Shown here in pieces: positions 48,865-62,779 of a DNA stretch of 64,000 nucleotides (position 1 is the first letter of the stretch; every line of letters starts with the position of its first letter). A program made the position numbers and the translations under genes. The notes beneath the pieces are model-generated. The model did no database searches and was not told where the DNA came from. It saw nothing but the letters and a program-made list of their open reading frames with translations. The DNA comes from Chrysomallon squamiferum (lineage: Eukaryota; Mollusca; Gastropoda; Neomphalida; Peltospiridae), in assembly GCA_012295275.1 (NCBI GenBank), contig CM022671.1, positions 9,897,095-9,961,094 of the forward strand, read 5' to 3'.

Positions 48865-48945
48865 AATCAGCAGTAAACAGTGCCTCAGAAACTGGAAGAT
48901 TCAACTGAGGATTTACTGGAGAGAATTTGACATCTACAGCATAAG
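48865..48945 (+). pseudogene. exon copy 1, frame-shifted (left edge of satellite)
   Basis: An 81-base segment between tctttcag and GGTACAG-type splice edges is homologous to 61960-62039. One extra base (gcctcagaaactgg versus gccttggaactgg) shifts the frame to a TGA. The alternative frame is also stopped, by tttgaca in place of tttggta. It is a dead copy of the exon, with acceptor sequence kept. Confidence 0.7.
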
Positions 48946-51759
48946 GTACAGAAACAAATTTTTTTACTAGAAGTAATGATAGAATAAATATTTACTTAGA
49001 TTAAGATGAATATATAAAATGAAACAAAATAACAAAAATAACTCATCTGTCAACTAAAACTGTAGTCCTGTACAAACTTTTATGGTTAGAAATAAACAAA
49101 TTTAATTTTCTTTATTAACAGTAATTACACATGAACAAATATAGAAATCAAATACAGCACACTCACACAGGACCCAAAACTGGCCGATACAAATACTTCT
49201 CTACACTGTAAGTTTTCCTTTGGTGCAAAGCAGTCATCCTTTAGGTCAACTTTTTTGCTCTGTTTCTGGTAAAAAGAAAGGGTTACCTAAGTGAAAATGG
49301 TTTTTGAGTTATAATTAATCATGTAAGAGAATAAAAATATTACATTAATAGCAGTAGTGGCAGTAGTGCTAGTAGTAGTGATTGTAAAGATAATAATAAT
49401 AATAATGATAAAAAGATTCTAGAATAGATTTAAATTTTAAATCTTAACTATTCAGGACTTGTTCTTGTAAAATATCTTTAAACTTGATATGTTGAGTATG
49501 AAAATGTTTTTTTCATTATTCTTATATGTTTATTCAGAATTATCTTCTTATATCATCTAAAACAGACTAACACCATGTATATCACATATACTAAATCTAG
49601 AATTACAACATAAACCTCAGACACTAATCATACCTGAAACTAAAACAAATCAAATACAGCACACTCACACAGGATCCCCACTGGCCGATACAAATATTTT
49701 CTCTACTGTCAGTTTTCCTTAGGTGCAAAGCAGTCATCCTTTAGGTCTACTTTTTTGCTCTGTTTCTGGTAAAAAGAAAGGGTTACCTAAGTGAAAATGG
49801 TTTTTGATTTATAATTAATCATGTAAGATAATAAAAATATTATATTAATAGCAGTAGTGGCAGTAGTGCTAGTAGTAGTGATTGTAAAGATAATAATAAT
49901 AATAATGATAAAAAGATTCTAGAATAGATTTAAATTTTAAATCTTAACTATTCAGGACTTGTTCTTGTAAAATATCTTTAACTTGATATGTTGAGTATGA
50001 AAATGTTTTTTTCATTATTCTTATATGTTTATTCAGAATTATCTTCTTGTATCATCTAAAACAGACTAACACCATGTATATCACATATACTAAATCTAGA
50101 ATTAGAACATAAACCTCAAACACTAATCATACGTGAAAACAAAAGAAATCAAATACAGAACACTCACACAGGATCCAAAACTGGCCGATACAAATACTTC
50201 TCTACATTCTGAGTTTTCCTTAAGGGCAAAGCAGTCATCCTTTAGGTCAACTTATTTGCTCTGTTTCTGGTAAAAAGAAAGGGATACCTAAGTGAAAATG
50301 TTTTTTGAGTTATAATTACTCATGTAAGACAATAAAAATATTATATTAATAGCAGTAGTGACACTAGAACCAGTAGTAGTGATTATAATGATAATAATAA
50401 GAATGATAAAAGAGATTCTAGAAGGGATTTAAATTTTAAATCTTAACTATTCAGGACTTGTTATTGTAAAATATCTTTAACTTGTTATGTTCCGCATCAA
50501 AATGTCTATTTAATTTTCCGTATTAGTTTATTCATCATTATCTTCTTATATCATCTAAAACAGACTAACACCATGTATATCACATGTACTAAATCTAGAA
50601 TTACAACATAAACCTCAGACACTAATCATACCTGAAACTAAAACAAATCAAATACAGCACACTCACACATGATCCCCACTGGCCGATACAAATACTTCTC
50701 TACACTGTAAGTTTTCCTTAGGTGCAAAGCAGTCATCCTTTAGGTCTACTTTTTTGCTCTGTTTCTGGTAAAAAGAAAGGGTTACCTAAGTGAAAATGGT
50801 TTTCGATTGATAATTAGTCATGTAAGATAATAAAAATATTACATTAATAGCAGTAGTGGCAGTAGTAGTAGTAGTAGTAGTGATTGTAAAGATAATAATA
50901 ATAATAATGATAAAAAAGATTCTAGAATAGATTTAAATTTTAAATCTTAACTATTCAGGACTTGTTCTTGTAAAATATCTTTAACTTGATATGTTGAGTA
51001 TGAAAATGTTTTTTTCATTATTCTTATATGTTTATTCAGAATTATCTTCTTGTATCATCTAAAACAGACTAACACCATGTATATCACATATACTAAATCT
51101 AGAATTACAACATAAACCTCAGACACTAATCATACCTGAAACTAAAACAAATCAAATACAGCACACTCACACAGGATCCCCACTGGCCGATACAAATACT
51201 TTTCTACACTGTCAGTTTTCCTTAGGTGCAAAGCAGTCATCCTTTAGGTCTACTTTTTTGCTCTGTTTCTGGTAAAAAGAAAGGGTTACCTAAGTGAAAA
51301 TGGTTTTTGATTTATAATTAATCATGTAAGACAATAAAAATATTATATTAATAGCAGTAGTGAGCACTAGTACTAGTAGTAGTGATTGTAAAGATAATAA
51401 TAATAATAATGATAAAAAAGAGATTCTAGAAGGGATTTAAATTTTAAATCTTAACTATTCAGGACTTGTTCTTGTAAAATATCTTTAACTTGATATGTTG
51501 AGTATGAAAATGTTTTTTTCATTATTCTTATATGTTTATTCAGAATTATCTTCTTATATCATCTAAAACAGACTAACACCATGTATATCACATATACTAA
51601 ATCTAGAATTACAACATAAACCTCAGACACTAATCATACCTGAAACTAAAACAAATCAAATACAGCACACTCACACAGGATCCCCACTGGCCGATACAAA
51701 TACTTCTCTACACTGTCAGTTTTCCTTAGGTGCAAAGCAGTCATCCTTTAGGTCTACTT

Positions 51760-52165
51760 TTTTTTCTGTTTCTTTCTGGAAAGGGTTACCTAAGTGAAAA
51801 TGGTTTTTGATTTATAATTAATGTTTTTATATTAATAGCAGTAGTAGATTTAGTAATTTGTAAAGATAATAATAATAATAATGATAAAAAAAGATTCTAA
51901 AATTTAAATTTTAAATTTAACTATTCAGGACTTGTTCTTGTAAAATATCTTTAACTTGATATGTTGAATATAAAAATGTAGTTTATTCAGAATTATCTTC
52001 TTATATCATCTAAAACAGATGTATATCACATGTACTAAATAAAAAGCAGTAATAATAAAAAGAAAGGGTAATGATTTAAAGATTCTAGAATAGATTTAAA
52101 TTTTTAAATCTTAACTATTCAAAAAGATTCTTGGACTTGTAAAATATCTTAAAAAATTCAGGACT
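51760..52165. repeat. scrambled satellite unit
   Basis: Inside the 698-base unit, short pieces of the normal unit appear out of order and partly repeated: ttaaatcttaactattcaaaaagattc, then fragments of ctggtaaaaagaaagggt, then a second ttcaggacttgttcttg. Pieces of 10-40 bases are joined with small losses. This looks like repair or replication template switching, or an assembly artefact. Confidence 0.75.
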
Positions 52166-55100
52166 TGTTCTTGTAAAATATCTTTAACTTGATATGTTGA
52201 GTATGAAAATGTTTTTTTCATTATTCTTATATGTTTATTCAGAATTATCTTCTTATATCATCTAAAACAGACTAACACCATGTATATCACATATACTAAA
52301 TCTAGAATTACAACATAAACCTCAGACACTAATCATACCTGAAACTAAAACAAATCAATACAGCACACTCACACAGGATCCCCACTGGCCGATACAAATA
52401 CTTCTCTACACTGTCAGTTTTCCTTAGGTGCAAAGCAGTCATCCTTTAGGTCTACTTTTTTGCTCTGTTTCTGGTAAAAAGAAAGGGTTACCTAAGTGAA
52501 AATGGTTTTTGATTTATAATTAATCATGTAAGACAATAAAAATATTATATTAATAGCAGTAGTGAGCACTAGTGACTAGTAGTAGTGATTGTAAAGATAA
52601 TAATAATAATAATAATGATAAAAAAAAAGATTCTAGAAGGGATTTAAATTTTAAATCTTAACTATTCAGGACTTGTTCTTGTAAAATATCTTTAACTTGA
52701 TATGTTGAGTATGAAAATGTTTTTTTCATTATTCTTATATGTTTATTCATCATTATCTTCTTATATCATCTAAAACAGACTAACACCATGTATATCACAT
52801 ATACTAAATCTAGAATTACAACATAAACCTCAGACACTAATCATACCTGAAACTAAAACAAATCAAATACAGCACACTCACACAGGATCCCCACTGGCCG
52901 ATACAAATACTTCTCTACACTGTCAGTTTTCCTTAGGTGCAAAGCAGTCATCCTTTAGGTCTACTTTTTTGCTCTGTTTCTGGTAAAAAGAAAGGGTTAC
53001 CTAAGTGAAAATGGTTTTTGATTTATAATTAATCATGTAAGACAATAAAAATATTATATTAATAGCAGTTGTGAGACTAGTACTAGTAGTAGTGATTGTA
53101 AAGATAATAATAATAAGAATGATAAAAGAGATTCTAGAAGGGATTCAAATTTTAAATCTTTACTATTCAGGACTTGTTCCTGTAAAATATCTTTCACTTG
53201 ATATGTTGAGTATGAAAATGTTTTTTTCATTATTCTTATATGTTTATTCAGAATTATCTTCTTATATCATCTAAAACAGACTAACACCATGTATATCACA
53301 TATACTAAATCTAGAATTACAACATAAACCTCAGACACTAATCATACCTGAAACTAAAACAAATCAAATACAGCACACTCACACAGGATCCCCACTGGCC
53401 GATACAAATACTTTTCTACACTGTCAGTTTTCCTTAGGTGCAAAGCAGTCATCCTTTAGGTCTACTTTTTTGCTCTGTTTCTGGTAAAAAGAAAGGGTTA
53501 CCTAAGTGAAAATGGTTTTTGATTTATAATTAATCATGTAAGACAATAAAAATATTATATTAATAGCAGTAGTGAGAGTAGTACTAGTAGTAGTGATTGT
53601 AAAGATAATAATAATAATAATGATAAAAAAGATTCTAGAAGGGATTTAAATTTTAAATCTTAACTATTCAGGACTTGTTCTTGTAAAATATCTTTAACTT
53701 GATATGTTGAGTATGAAAATGTTTTTTTCATTATTCTTATATGTTTATTCAGAATTATCTTCTTATATCATCTAAAACAGACTAACACCATGTATATCAC
53801 ATGTACTAAATCTAGAATTACAACATAAACCTCAGACACTAATCATACCTGAAACTAAAACAAATAAATCAAATACAGCACACTCACACAGGATCCCCAC
53901 TGGCCGATACAAATACTTCTCTACACTGTCAGTTTTCCTTAGGTGCAAAGCAGTCATCCTTTAGGTCTACTTTTTTGCTCTGTTTCTGGTAAAAAGAAAG
54001 GGTTACCTAAGTGAAAATGGTTTTTGATTTATAATTAATCATGTAAGACAATAAAAATATTATATTAATAGCAGTAGTGGCAGTAGTACTAGTAGTAGTG
54101 ATTGTAAAGATAATAATAATAATAATGATAAAAAAGATTCTAGAATAGATTTAAATTTTAAATCTTAACTATTCAGGACTTGTTCTTGTAAAATATCTTT
54201 AACTTGATATGTTGAGTATGAAAATGTTTTTTTCATTATTCTTATATGTTTATTCAGAATTATCTTCTTGTATCATCTAAAACAGACTAACACCATGTAT
54301 ATCACATGTACTAAATCTAGAATTACAACATAAACCTCAGACACTAATCATACCTGAAACTAAAACAAATCAAATACAGCACACTCACACAGGATCCCCA
54401 CTGGCCGATACATATACTTCTCTCTACTGTAAATTTTCCTTAGGTGCAAAGCAGTCATCCTTTAGGTTTACTTTTTTGCTCTGTTTCTGGTAAAAAGAAA
54501 GGGTTGGATAAGTGAAAATGGTTTTTGATTTATAATTAATCATGTAAGATAATAAAAATATTACATTAATAGCAGTAGAGGCAGTATTGCTAGTAGTAGT
54601 GATTGTAAAGATAATAATAATAATAATGATAAAAAAGATTCTAGAAGGGATTTAAATTTTAAATCTTAACTATTCAGGACTTGTTCTTGTAAAATATCTT
54701 TAACTTGATATGTTGAGTATGAAAATGTTTTTTTCATTATTCTTATATGTTTATTCAGAATTATCTTCTTGTATCATCTAAAACAGACTAACACCATGTA
54801 TATCACATGTACTAAATCTAGAATTACAACATAAACCTCAGACACTAATCATACCTGAAACTAAAACAAATCAAATACAGCACACTCACACAGGATCCCC
54901 ACTGGCCGATACAAATACTTCTCTACACTGTAAGTTTTCCTTAGGTGCAAAGCAGTCATCCTTTAGGTCTACTTTTTTGCTCTGTTTCTGGTAAAAAGAA
55001 AGGGTTACCTAAGTGAAAATGGTTTTTGATTTATAATTAATCATGTAAGACAATAAAAATATTATATTAATAGCAGTAGTGGCAGTAGTAGTAGTAGTAG

Positions 55101-58100
55101 TAGTAGTGAAAGATAATAATAATAATAATGATAATAAAAAAGATTCTAGAAGGGATTTAAATTTTAAATCTTAACTATTCAGGACTTGTTCTTGTAAAAT
55201 ATCTTTAACTTGATATGTTGAGTATGAAAATGTTTTTTTCATTATTCTTATATGTTTATTCAGAATTATCTTCTTATATCATCTAAAACAGACTAACACC
55301 ATGTATATCACATGTACTAAATCTAGAATTACAACATAAACCTCAAACACTAATCATACCTGAAACTAAAACAAATCAAATACAGCACACTCACACAGGA
55401 TCCCCACTGGCCGATACAAATACTTCTCTACACTGTCAGTTTTCCTTAGGTGCAAAGCAGTCATCCTTTAGGTCTACTTTTTTGCTCTGTTTCTGGTAAA
55501 AAGAAAGGGTTACCTAAGTGAAAATGGTTTTTGATTTATAATTAATCATGTAAGACAATAAAAATATTACATTAATAGCAGTAGTGGCAGTATTGCTAGT
55601 AGTAGTAGTAGTGATTGTAAAGATAATAATAATAATAATGATAAAAAAGATTCTAGAATAGATTTAAATTTTAAATCTTAACTATTCAGGACTTGTTCTT
55701 GTAAAATATCTTTAACTTGATATGTTGAGTATGAAAATGTTTTTTTCATTATTCTTATATGTTTATTCAGAATTATCTTCTTGTATCATCTAAAACAGAC
55801 TAACACCATGTATATCACATGTACTAAATCTAGAATTACAACATAAACCTCAGACACTAATCATACCTGAAACTAAAACAAATCAAATACAGCACACTCA
55901 CACAGGATCCCCACTGGCCGATACAAATACTTCTCTACACTGTAAGTTTTCCTTAGGTGCAAAGCAGTCATCCTTTAGGTCTACTTTTTTGCTCTGTTTC
56001 TGGTAAAAAGAAAGGGTTACCTAAGTGAAAATGGTTTTTGATTTATAATTAATCATGTAAGACAATAAAAATATTATATTAATAGCAGTAGTGACAGTAG
56101 TACTAGTAGTAGTGATTGTAAAGATAATAATAATAATAATGATAAAAAAGATTCTAGAAGGGATTTAAATTTTAAATCTTAACTATTCAGGACTTGTTCT
56201 TGTAAAATATCTTTAACTTGATATGTTGAGTATGAAAATGTTTTTTTTTATTTTTCTTATATGTTTATTCATCATTATCTTCTTATATCATCTAAAACAG
56301 ACTAACACCATGTATATCACATGTACTAAATCTAGAATTACAACATAAACCTCAGACACTAATCATACCTGAAACTAAAACAAATCAAATACAGCACACT
56401 CACACAGGATCCCCACTGGCCGATACATATACTTCTCTCTACTGTAAGTTTTCCTTAGGTGCAAAGCAGTCATCCTTTAGGTCTACTTTTTTGCTCTGTT
56501 TCTGGTAAAAAGAAAGGGTTCCCTAAGTGAAAATGGTTTTTGATTTATAATTAATCATGTAAGATAATAAAAATATTACATTAATAGCAGTAGAGGCAGT
56601 ATTGCTAGTAGTAGTGATTGTAAAGATAATAATAATAATAATGATAAAAAAGATTCTAGAATAGATTTAAATTTTAAATCTTAACTATTCAGGACTTGTT
56701 CTTGTAAAATATCTTTAACTTGATATGTTGAGTATGAAAATGTTTTTTTCATTATTCTTATATGTTTATTCAGAATTATCTTCTTGTATCATCTAAAACA
56801 GACTAACACCATGTATATCACATGTACTAAATCTAGAATTACAACATAAACCTCAGACACTAATCATACCTGAAACTAAAACAAATCAAATACAGCACAC
56901 TCACACAGGATCCCCACTGGCCGATACATATACTTCTCTCTACTGTAAATTTTCCTTAGGTGCAAAGCAGTCATCCTTTAGGTCTTACTTTTTTGCTCTG
57001 TTTCTGGTAAAAAGAAAGGGTTACCTAAGTGAAAATGGTTTTTGATTTATAATTAATCATGTAAGACAATAAAAATATTATATTAATAGCAGTAGTGGCA
57101 GTAGTAGTAGTAGTAGTAGTGTAATGATAATAATAATAATAATAATGATAAAAAAGATTCTAGAATAGATTTAAATTTTAAATCTTAACTATTCAGGACT
57201 TGTTCTTGTAAAATATCTTTAACTTGATATGTTGAGTATGAAAATGTTTTTTTCATTATTCTTATATGTTTATTCAGAATTATCTTCTTGTATCATCTAA
57301 AACAGACTAACACCATGTATATCACATGTACTAAATCTAGAATTACAACATAAACCTCAGACACTAATCATACCTGAAACTAAAACAAATCAAATACAGC
57401 ACACTCACACAGGATCCCCACTGGCCGATACAAATACTTCTCTACACTGTAAGTTTTCCTTAGGTGCAAAGCAGTCATCCTTTAGGTTTACTTTTTTTCT
57501 CTGTTTCTGGTAAAAAGAAAGGGTTACCTAAGTGAAAATGGTTTTTGATTTATAATTAATCATGTAAGATAATAAAAATATTACATTAATAGCAGTAGAG
57601 GCAGTATTGCTAGTAGTAGTGATTGTAAAGATAATAATAATAATAATGATAAAAAAGATTCTAGAATAGATTTAAATTTTAAATCTTAACTATTCAGGAC
57701 TTGTTCTTGTAAAATATCTTTAACTTGATATGTTGAGTATGAAAATGTTTTTTTCATTATTCTTATATGTTTATTCAGAATTATCTTCTTGTATCATCTA
57801 AAACAGACTAACACCATGTATATCACATGTACTAAATCTAGAATTACAACATAAACCTCAGACACTAATCATACCTGAAACTAAAACAAATCAAATACAG
57901 CACACTCACACAGGATCCCCACTGGCCGATACATATACTTCTCTCTACTGTAAATTTTCCTTAGGTGCAAAGCAGTCATCCTTTAGGTTTACTTTTTTGC
58001 TCTGTTTCTGGTAAAAAGAAAGGGTTACCTAAGTGAAAATGGTTTTTGATTTATAATTAATCATGTAAGATAATAAAAATATTACATTAATAGCAGTAGA

Positions 58101-61100
58101 GGCAGTATTGCTAGTAGTAGTGATTGTAAAGATAATAATAATAATAATGATAAAAAAGATTCTAGAATAGATTTAAATTTTAAATCTTAACTATTCAGGA
58201 CTTGTTCTTGTAAAATATCTTTAACTTGATATGTTGAGTATGAAAATGTTTTTTTCATTATTCTTATATGTTTATTCAGAATTATCTTCTTGTATCATCT
58301 AAAACAGACTAACACCATGTATATCACTTGTACTAAATCTAGAATTACAACATAAACCTCAGACACTAATCATACCTGAAACTAAAACAAATCAAATACA
58401 GCACACTCACACAGGATCCCCACTGGCCGATACATATACTTCTCTATACTGTAAGTTTTCCTTATGTGCAAAGCAGTCATCCTTTAGGTCTACTTTTTTG
58501 CTCTGTTTCTGGTAAAAAGAAAAGGTTCCCTAAGTCAAAATGGTTTTTGATTTATAATTAGTCATGTAAGACAACAAAAATATTATATTAATAGCAGTAG
58601 TGACACTAGTACCAGTAGTAGTGATTATAATGATAATAATAAGAATGATGAAACAGATTCTAGAAGGGATTTAAATTTTAAATCTTAACTATTCAGGACT
58701 TGTTCTTGTAAAATATCTTTAACTTGATATGTTGAGTATGAAAATGTTTTTTTCATTATTCTTATATGTTTATTCAGAATTATCTTCTTGCATCATCTGA
58801 AAGAAACTAACACCATGTATATCACATGTACTAAATCTAGAATTAGAACATAAACCTCAAACACTAATCATACATGAAAAGAAAAGAAATCAAATACAGA
58901 ACACTCACACAGGGTCCAAAAGTGGCCGATACAAATACTTCTCTACATTTTGAATTTTCCTTAAGGGCAAAGCAGTCATCCTTTAGGTCAACTTCTTTGC
59001 TCTGTATCTGGTAAAAAGAAAGGGATACCTAAGTGAAAATGTTTTTTGAGTTATAATTACTCATGTAAGACAATAAAAATATTATTATAATAGCAGTAGT
59101 GGCAGTAGTAGTAGTAGTAGTAGTGATTGTAATGATAATAATAATCAGAATGAGAAAAAAGATTCTAGAAGAGATTTAAATTTTAAGTCTTAACTATTGA
59201 GGACATGTTATTGTAAAATATCTTTAACTTGTTATGTTCAGCATCAAAATGTCTATTTAATTTTCCTTATTAGTTTATTCATCATTATCTTCTTATATCA
59301 TCTAAAACAGACTAACACCATGTATATCACATGTACTAAATCTAGAATTACAACATAAACCTCAGACACTAATCATACCTGAAACTAAAACAAATCAAAT
59401 ACAGCACACTCACACAGGATCCCCACTGGCCGATACATATACTTCTCTCTACTGTAAATTTTCCTTAGGTGCAAAGCAGTCATCCTTTAGGTTTACTTTT
59501 TTGCTCTGTTTCTGGTAAAAAGAAAGGGTTACATAAGTGAAAATGGTTTTTGATTTATAATTAATCATGTAAGATAATAAAAATATTACATTAATAGCAG
59601 TAGAGGCAGTATTGCTAGTAGTAGTGATTGTAAAGATAATAATAATAATAATGATAAAAAAGATTCTAGAATAGATTTAAATTTTAAATCTTAACTATTC
59701 AGGACTTGTTCTTGTAAAATATCTTTAACTTGATATGTTGAGTATGAAAATGTTTTTTTCATTATTCTTATATGTTTATTCAGAATTATCTTCTTGTATC
59801 ATCTAAAACAGACTAACACCATGTATATCACTTGTACTAAATCTAGAATTACAACATAAACCTCAGACACTAATCATACCTGAAACTAAAACAAATCAAA
59901 TACAGCACACTCACACAGGATCCCCACTGGCCGATACATATACTTCTCTCTCTGTGTAAATTTTCCTTAGGTGCAAAGCAGTCATCCTTTAGGTTTACTT
60001 TTTTGCTCTGTTTCTGGTAAAAAGAAAGGGTTCCCTAAGTGAAAATGGTTTTTGATTTATAATTAATCATGTAAGATAATAAAAATATTACATTAATAGC
60101 AGTAGAGGCAGTATTGCTAGTAGTAGTGATTGTAAAGATAATAATAATAATAATGATAAAAAAGATTCTAGAATAGATTTAAATTTTAAATCTTAACTAT
60201 TCAGGACTTGTTCTTGTAAAATATCTTTAACTTGATATGTTGAGTATGAAAATGTTTTTTTCATTATTCTTATATGTTTATTCAGAATTATCTTCTTGTA
60301 TCATCTAAAACAGACTAACACCATGTATATCACATGTACTAAATCTAGAATTACAACATAAACCTCAGACACTAATCATACCTGAAAACAAAAGAAATCA
60401 AATACAGAACACTCACACAGGATCCAAAACTGGCCGATACAAATACTTCTCTACATTCTGTAGTTTTCCTTAAGGGCAAAGCAGTCATCCTTTAGGTCAA
60501 CTTTTTTGCTCTGTTTCTGGTAAAAAGAAAGGGTTACCTAAGTGAAAATGGTTTTTGATTTATAATTAATCATGTAAGACAATAAAAATATTATTATAAT
60601 AGCAGTAGTGGCAGTAGTAGTAGTAGTAGTAGTGATTGTAATGATAATAATAATCAGAATGAGAAAAAAGATTCTAGAAGAGATTTAAATTTTAAATCTT
60701 AACTATTGAGGACATGTTATTGTAAAATATCTAAAACTTGATATGTTCAGTATGAAAAAGTTTTTTCATTATTCTTATTTGTTTATTCATAATTATCTTC
60801 TTGTATCATCTAAAACAGACTAACACCAAGTATAGCACATGTACTAAATCTAGAATTACAACATGAACCTCAAACACTAATCATACTTGAAACCAAACCA
60901 AATCAAATACAGCACTCTCACACAGGATCCCCACTGGCCCATGCAAATACTTTTCTTTACTGTAAGTTTTCCTTAGGTGCAAAGCAGTCATCCTTTAGGT
61001 CAACTTTTTTTGCTCTGTTTCTGGTAAAAAGAAAGGGTTACCTAAGTGAAAATGGTTTTTGATTTATAATTACTAATGTAAGACTTCATAAAATATATTA

Positions 61101-61331
61101 TAATAATAGCAGTAGTGGCAGTGGTAGTAGTTGTGATTGTAATGATATTAATAATCACAATGATAAAAAAGATTCTAGAAGAGGACAAAATATTCAGGAC
61201 TTCCTCTCGTAAAACATTAAACTTGATATTTCAGTATGAAAATGTATTTTTTTTTGTTATTCTTATTTCTTTATTCATAATTATGTTCTTATATCATCTA
61301 AAATTACATACATTGCTTCTTCATCTTTCAG

Positions 61332-61412
61332 AATCAGCAGTAAACAGTGCCTCAGAAACTGGAAGATTCAACTGAGGATTTACTGGAGAGAATTTGACAT
61401 TTACAGGATCAG
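61332..61412 (+). pseudogene. exon copy 2, frame-shifted (right edge of satellite)
   Basis: An 81-base segment with acceptor atctttcag and donor cagGTACAG. It shares with the 48865 copy the extra base and the tttgaca change that break both useful frames. It is therefore closer to the left-edge copy, 12.4 kb away, than to the intact copy only 628 bases downstream. Confidence 0.7.
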
Positions 61413-61959
61413 GTACAGAAACAAAATGTTTCTCTAGAAGCAATGATGCAATAAATATTTACTTAAATTAAAATGAATATATAAAATGAAAGAAAATAAC
61501 AAAAATACTCATCTGTCAACTAAAACTGTATTCTTGTAGAAACTTTTATAGTTTGAAATAAACAAGTTTAATTTTCTTTATTAACAGTAATTACACATGA
61601 ATGAATATGGACAGAGTATTAAATTTTTCATAGGATCACCAAACAGTAGTTTCATTTAGAAACTTCAGCATTTATTTATAACATCAACAGGATTAAGTTT
61701 ACAGAAAAGTCAGAAAAGAATACAAATCAGTTAGACCACATACACTTCATCTCATACATAAAAAAAGACTTATATAAAATAGATTCTAGAAGAGGAGTAA
61801 ATTTTGAATCTTAACTATTCAGGACTTGTTCTTTTAAAACATATTAAACTTTATATTTCACTATGAATTTTTTTTTTATTATTATTATTCTTTTTTCTTT
61901 ATTCATAATTATGTTCTTATATCATCTAAAATTACATACATTGCTTCTTCATCTTTCAG

Positions 61960-62039
61960 AATCAGCAGTAAACAGTGCCTTGGAACTGGAAATTTCAACT
62001 GAGGATTTACTGGAGAGAATTTGGTATCTACAGCATCAG
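61960..62039 (+). CDS. intact candidate exon (copy 3), coiled-coil-like
   Basis: 80 bases between acceptor catctttcag and donor CAG|GTACAG. The segment begins with two bases of a codon and then encodes 26 residues with no stop, including LEISTEDLLERIWYLQHQ, an amphipathic heptad-like helix. The phase needs one base from the preceding exon. It is the only one of three copies with an open frame, so it is the likely functional exon, perhaps of the gene starting at 45095, in which case the satellite is intronic. No family recognised. Confidence 0.5.
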
Positions 62040-62779
62040 GTACAGAAACAAAATATTTTTCTAGAAGTAATAATACAATAAATATTTAGTTAAATTAAGA
62101 TGAATAAACAAAATGAAACAAAATGAAACAAAATAACAAAAATAACTCATCTGTGAACTAAAACTGTATTCTTATAGAAACTTTTATAGTTAGAAATAAA
62201 CAAAATGAATTTCCTTTATTAACAGTAATTACACCTGTCTGAATATAGATTTTTCATGGATCACCAAACAGTAGTTTCCTTTAGAAACTTGAACATTCAT
62301 TTACAAATTCAACAGGATTGTTTATAGAAAAATTACGAAACAATACAAATCAATTGGACCACATACACTTCATCGCACACATGAAGCACACATGAAACAC
62401 ACTGACACCTTCAGATCACATCATACAGATCACATATTCAGCTTACAGTAAATATAAAAATCACAACAGAAACCAGACACATCAGTCTTATTTATAAAGG
62501 AAAGAAATCAAATGCACCACACTCATGCAGGACCCCTCTAGCTGGAACAACTATTTCTCTACACTGTAAAACATTCTTCAGTGCAAAACATTCATGCTTT
62601 GGGTCTTACGGTCACACCATCAAATCGGCTGTGCCTTATTTTGTTGTTCTAGTATCTCCAATTCAGTATTTTATATACTTCTGAGATCTTCAGAGGCCTA
62701 TTCACCTGTGTTTCATACCCATTGATTTTTCTATTAAATGGGTATGATGTTTCAATCTGGGTTCCTCTTGTGTGTGTGT

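Larger units (their letters stand above)
47960..62640 (+). repeat. 502-bp satellite array with diverged exon-bearing edge units
   Basis: The anchor gcaaagcagtcatcctttag begins at 49224, 49724, 50226, 50724, 51228, 51732, 52430, 52939, 53440, 53944, 54446, 54947, 55452, 55959, 56461, 56962, 57466, 57967, 58468, 58967, 59471, 59972, 60476 and 60979. That is 24 units with a period near 502, except one 698-base unit (51732-52430). Each core unit has a GGATCC-or-variant/ggccgatac block, a repeated AGT/AAT stretch and an agattctaga block. Inner units are nearly identical; the edge pieces (48488, 62577) are much more diverged and longer. Edge units contain an exon-like segment that core units lack. 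No long open frame exists in the core unit. Confidence 0.96.

Noticed and set aside
53071-53274. Plus-strand frame of 67 codons in the satellite
   Set aside because: Not kept in neighbouring units, so not under selection. Units are non-coding.
47960-62640. Centromeric satellite
   Set aside because: Only 24 units, flanked by exon-bearing ancestral units and adjacent to gene-like sequence. The size and context fit a local intronic or intergenic array better.
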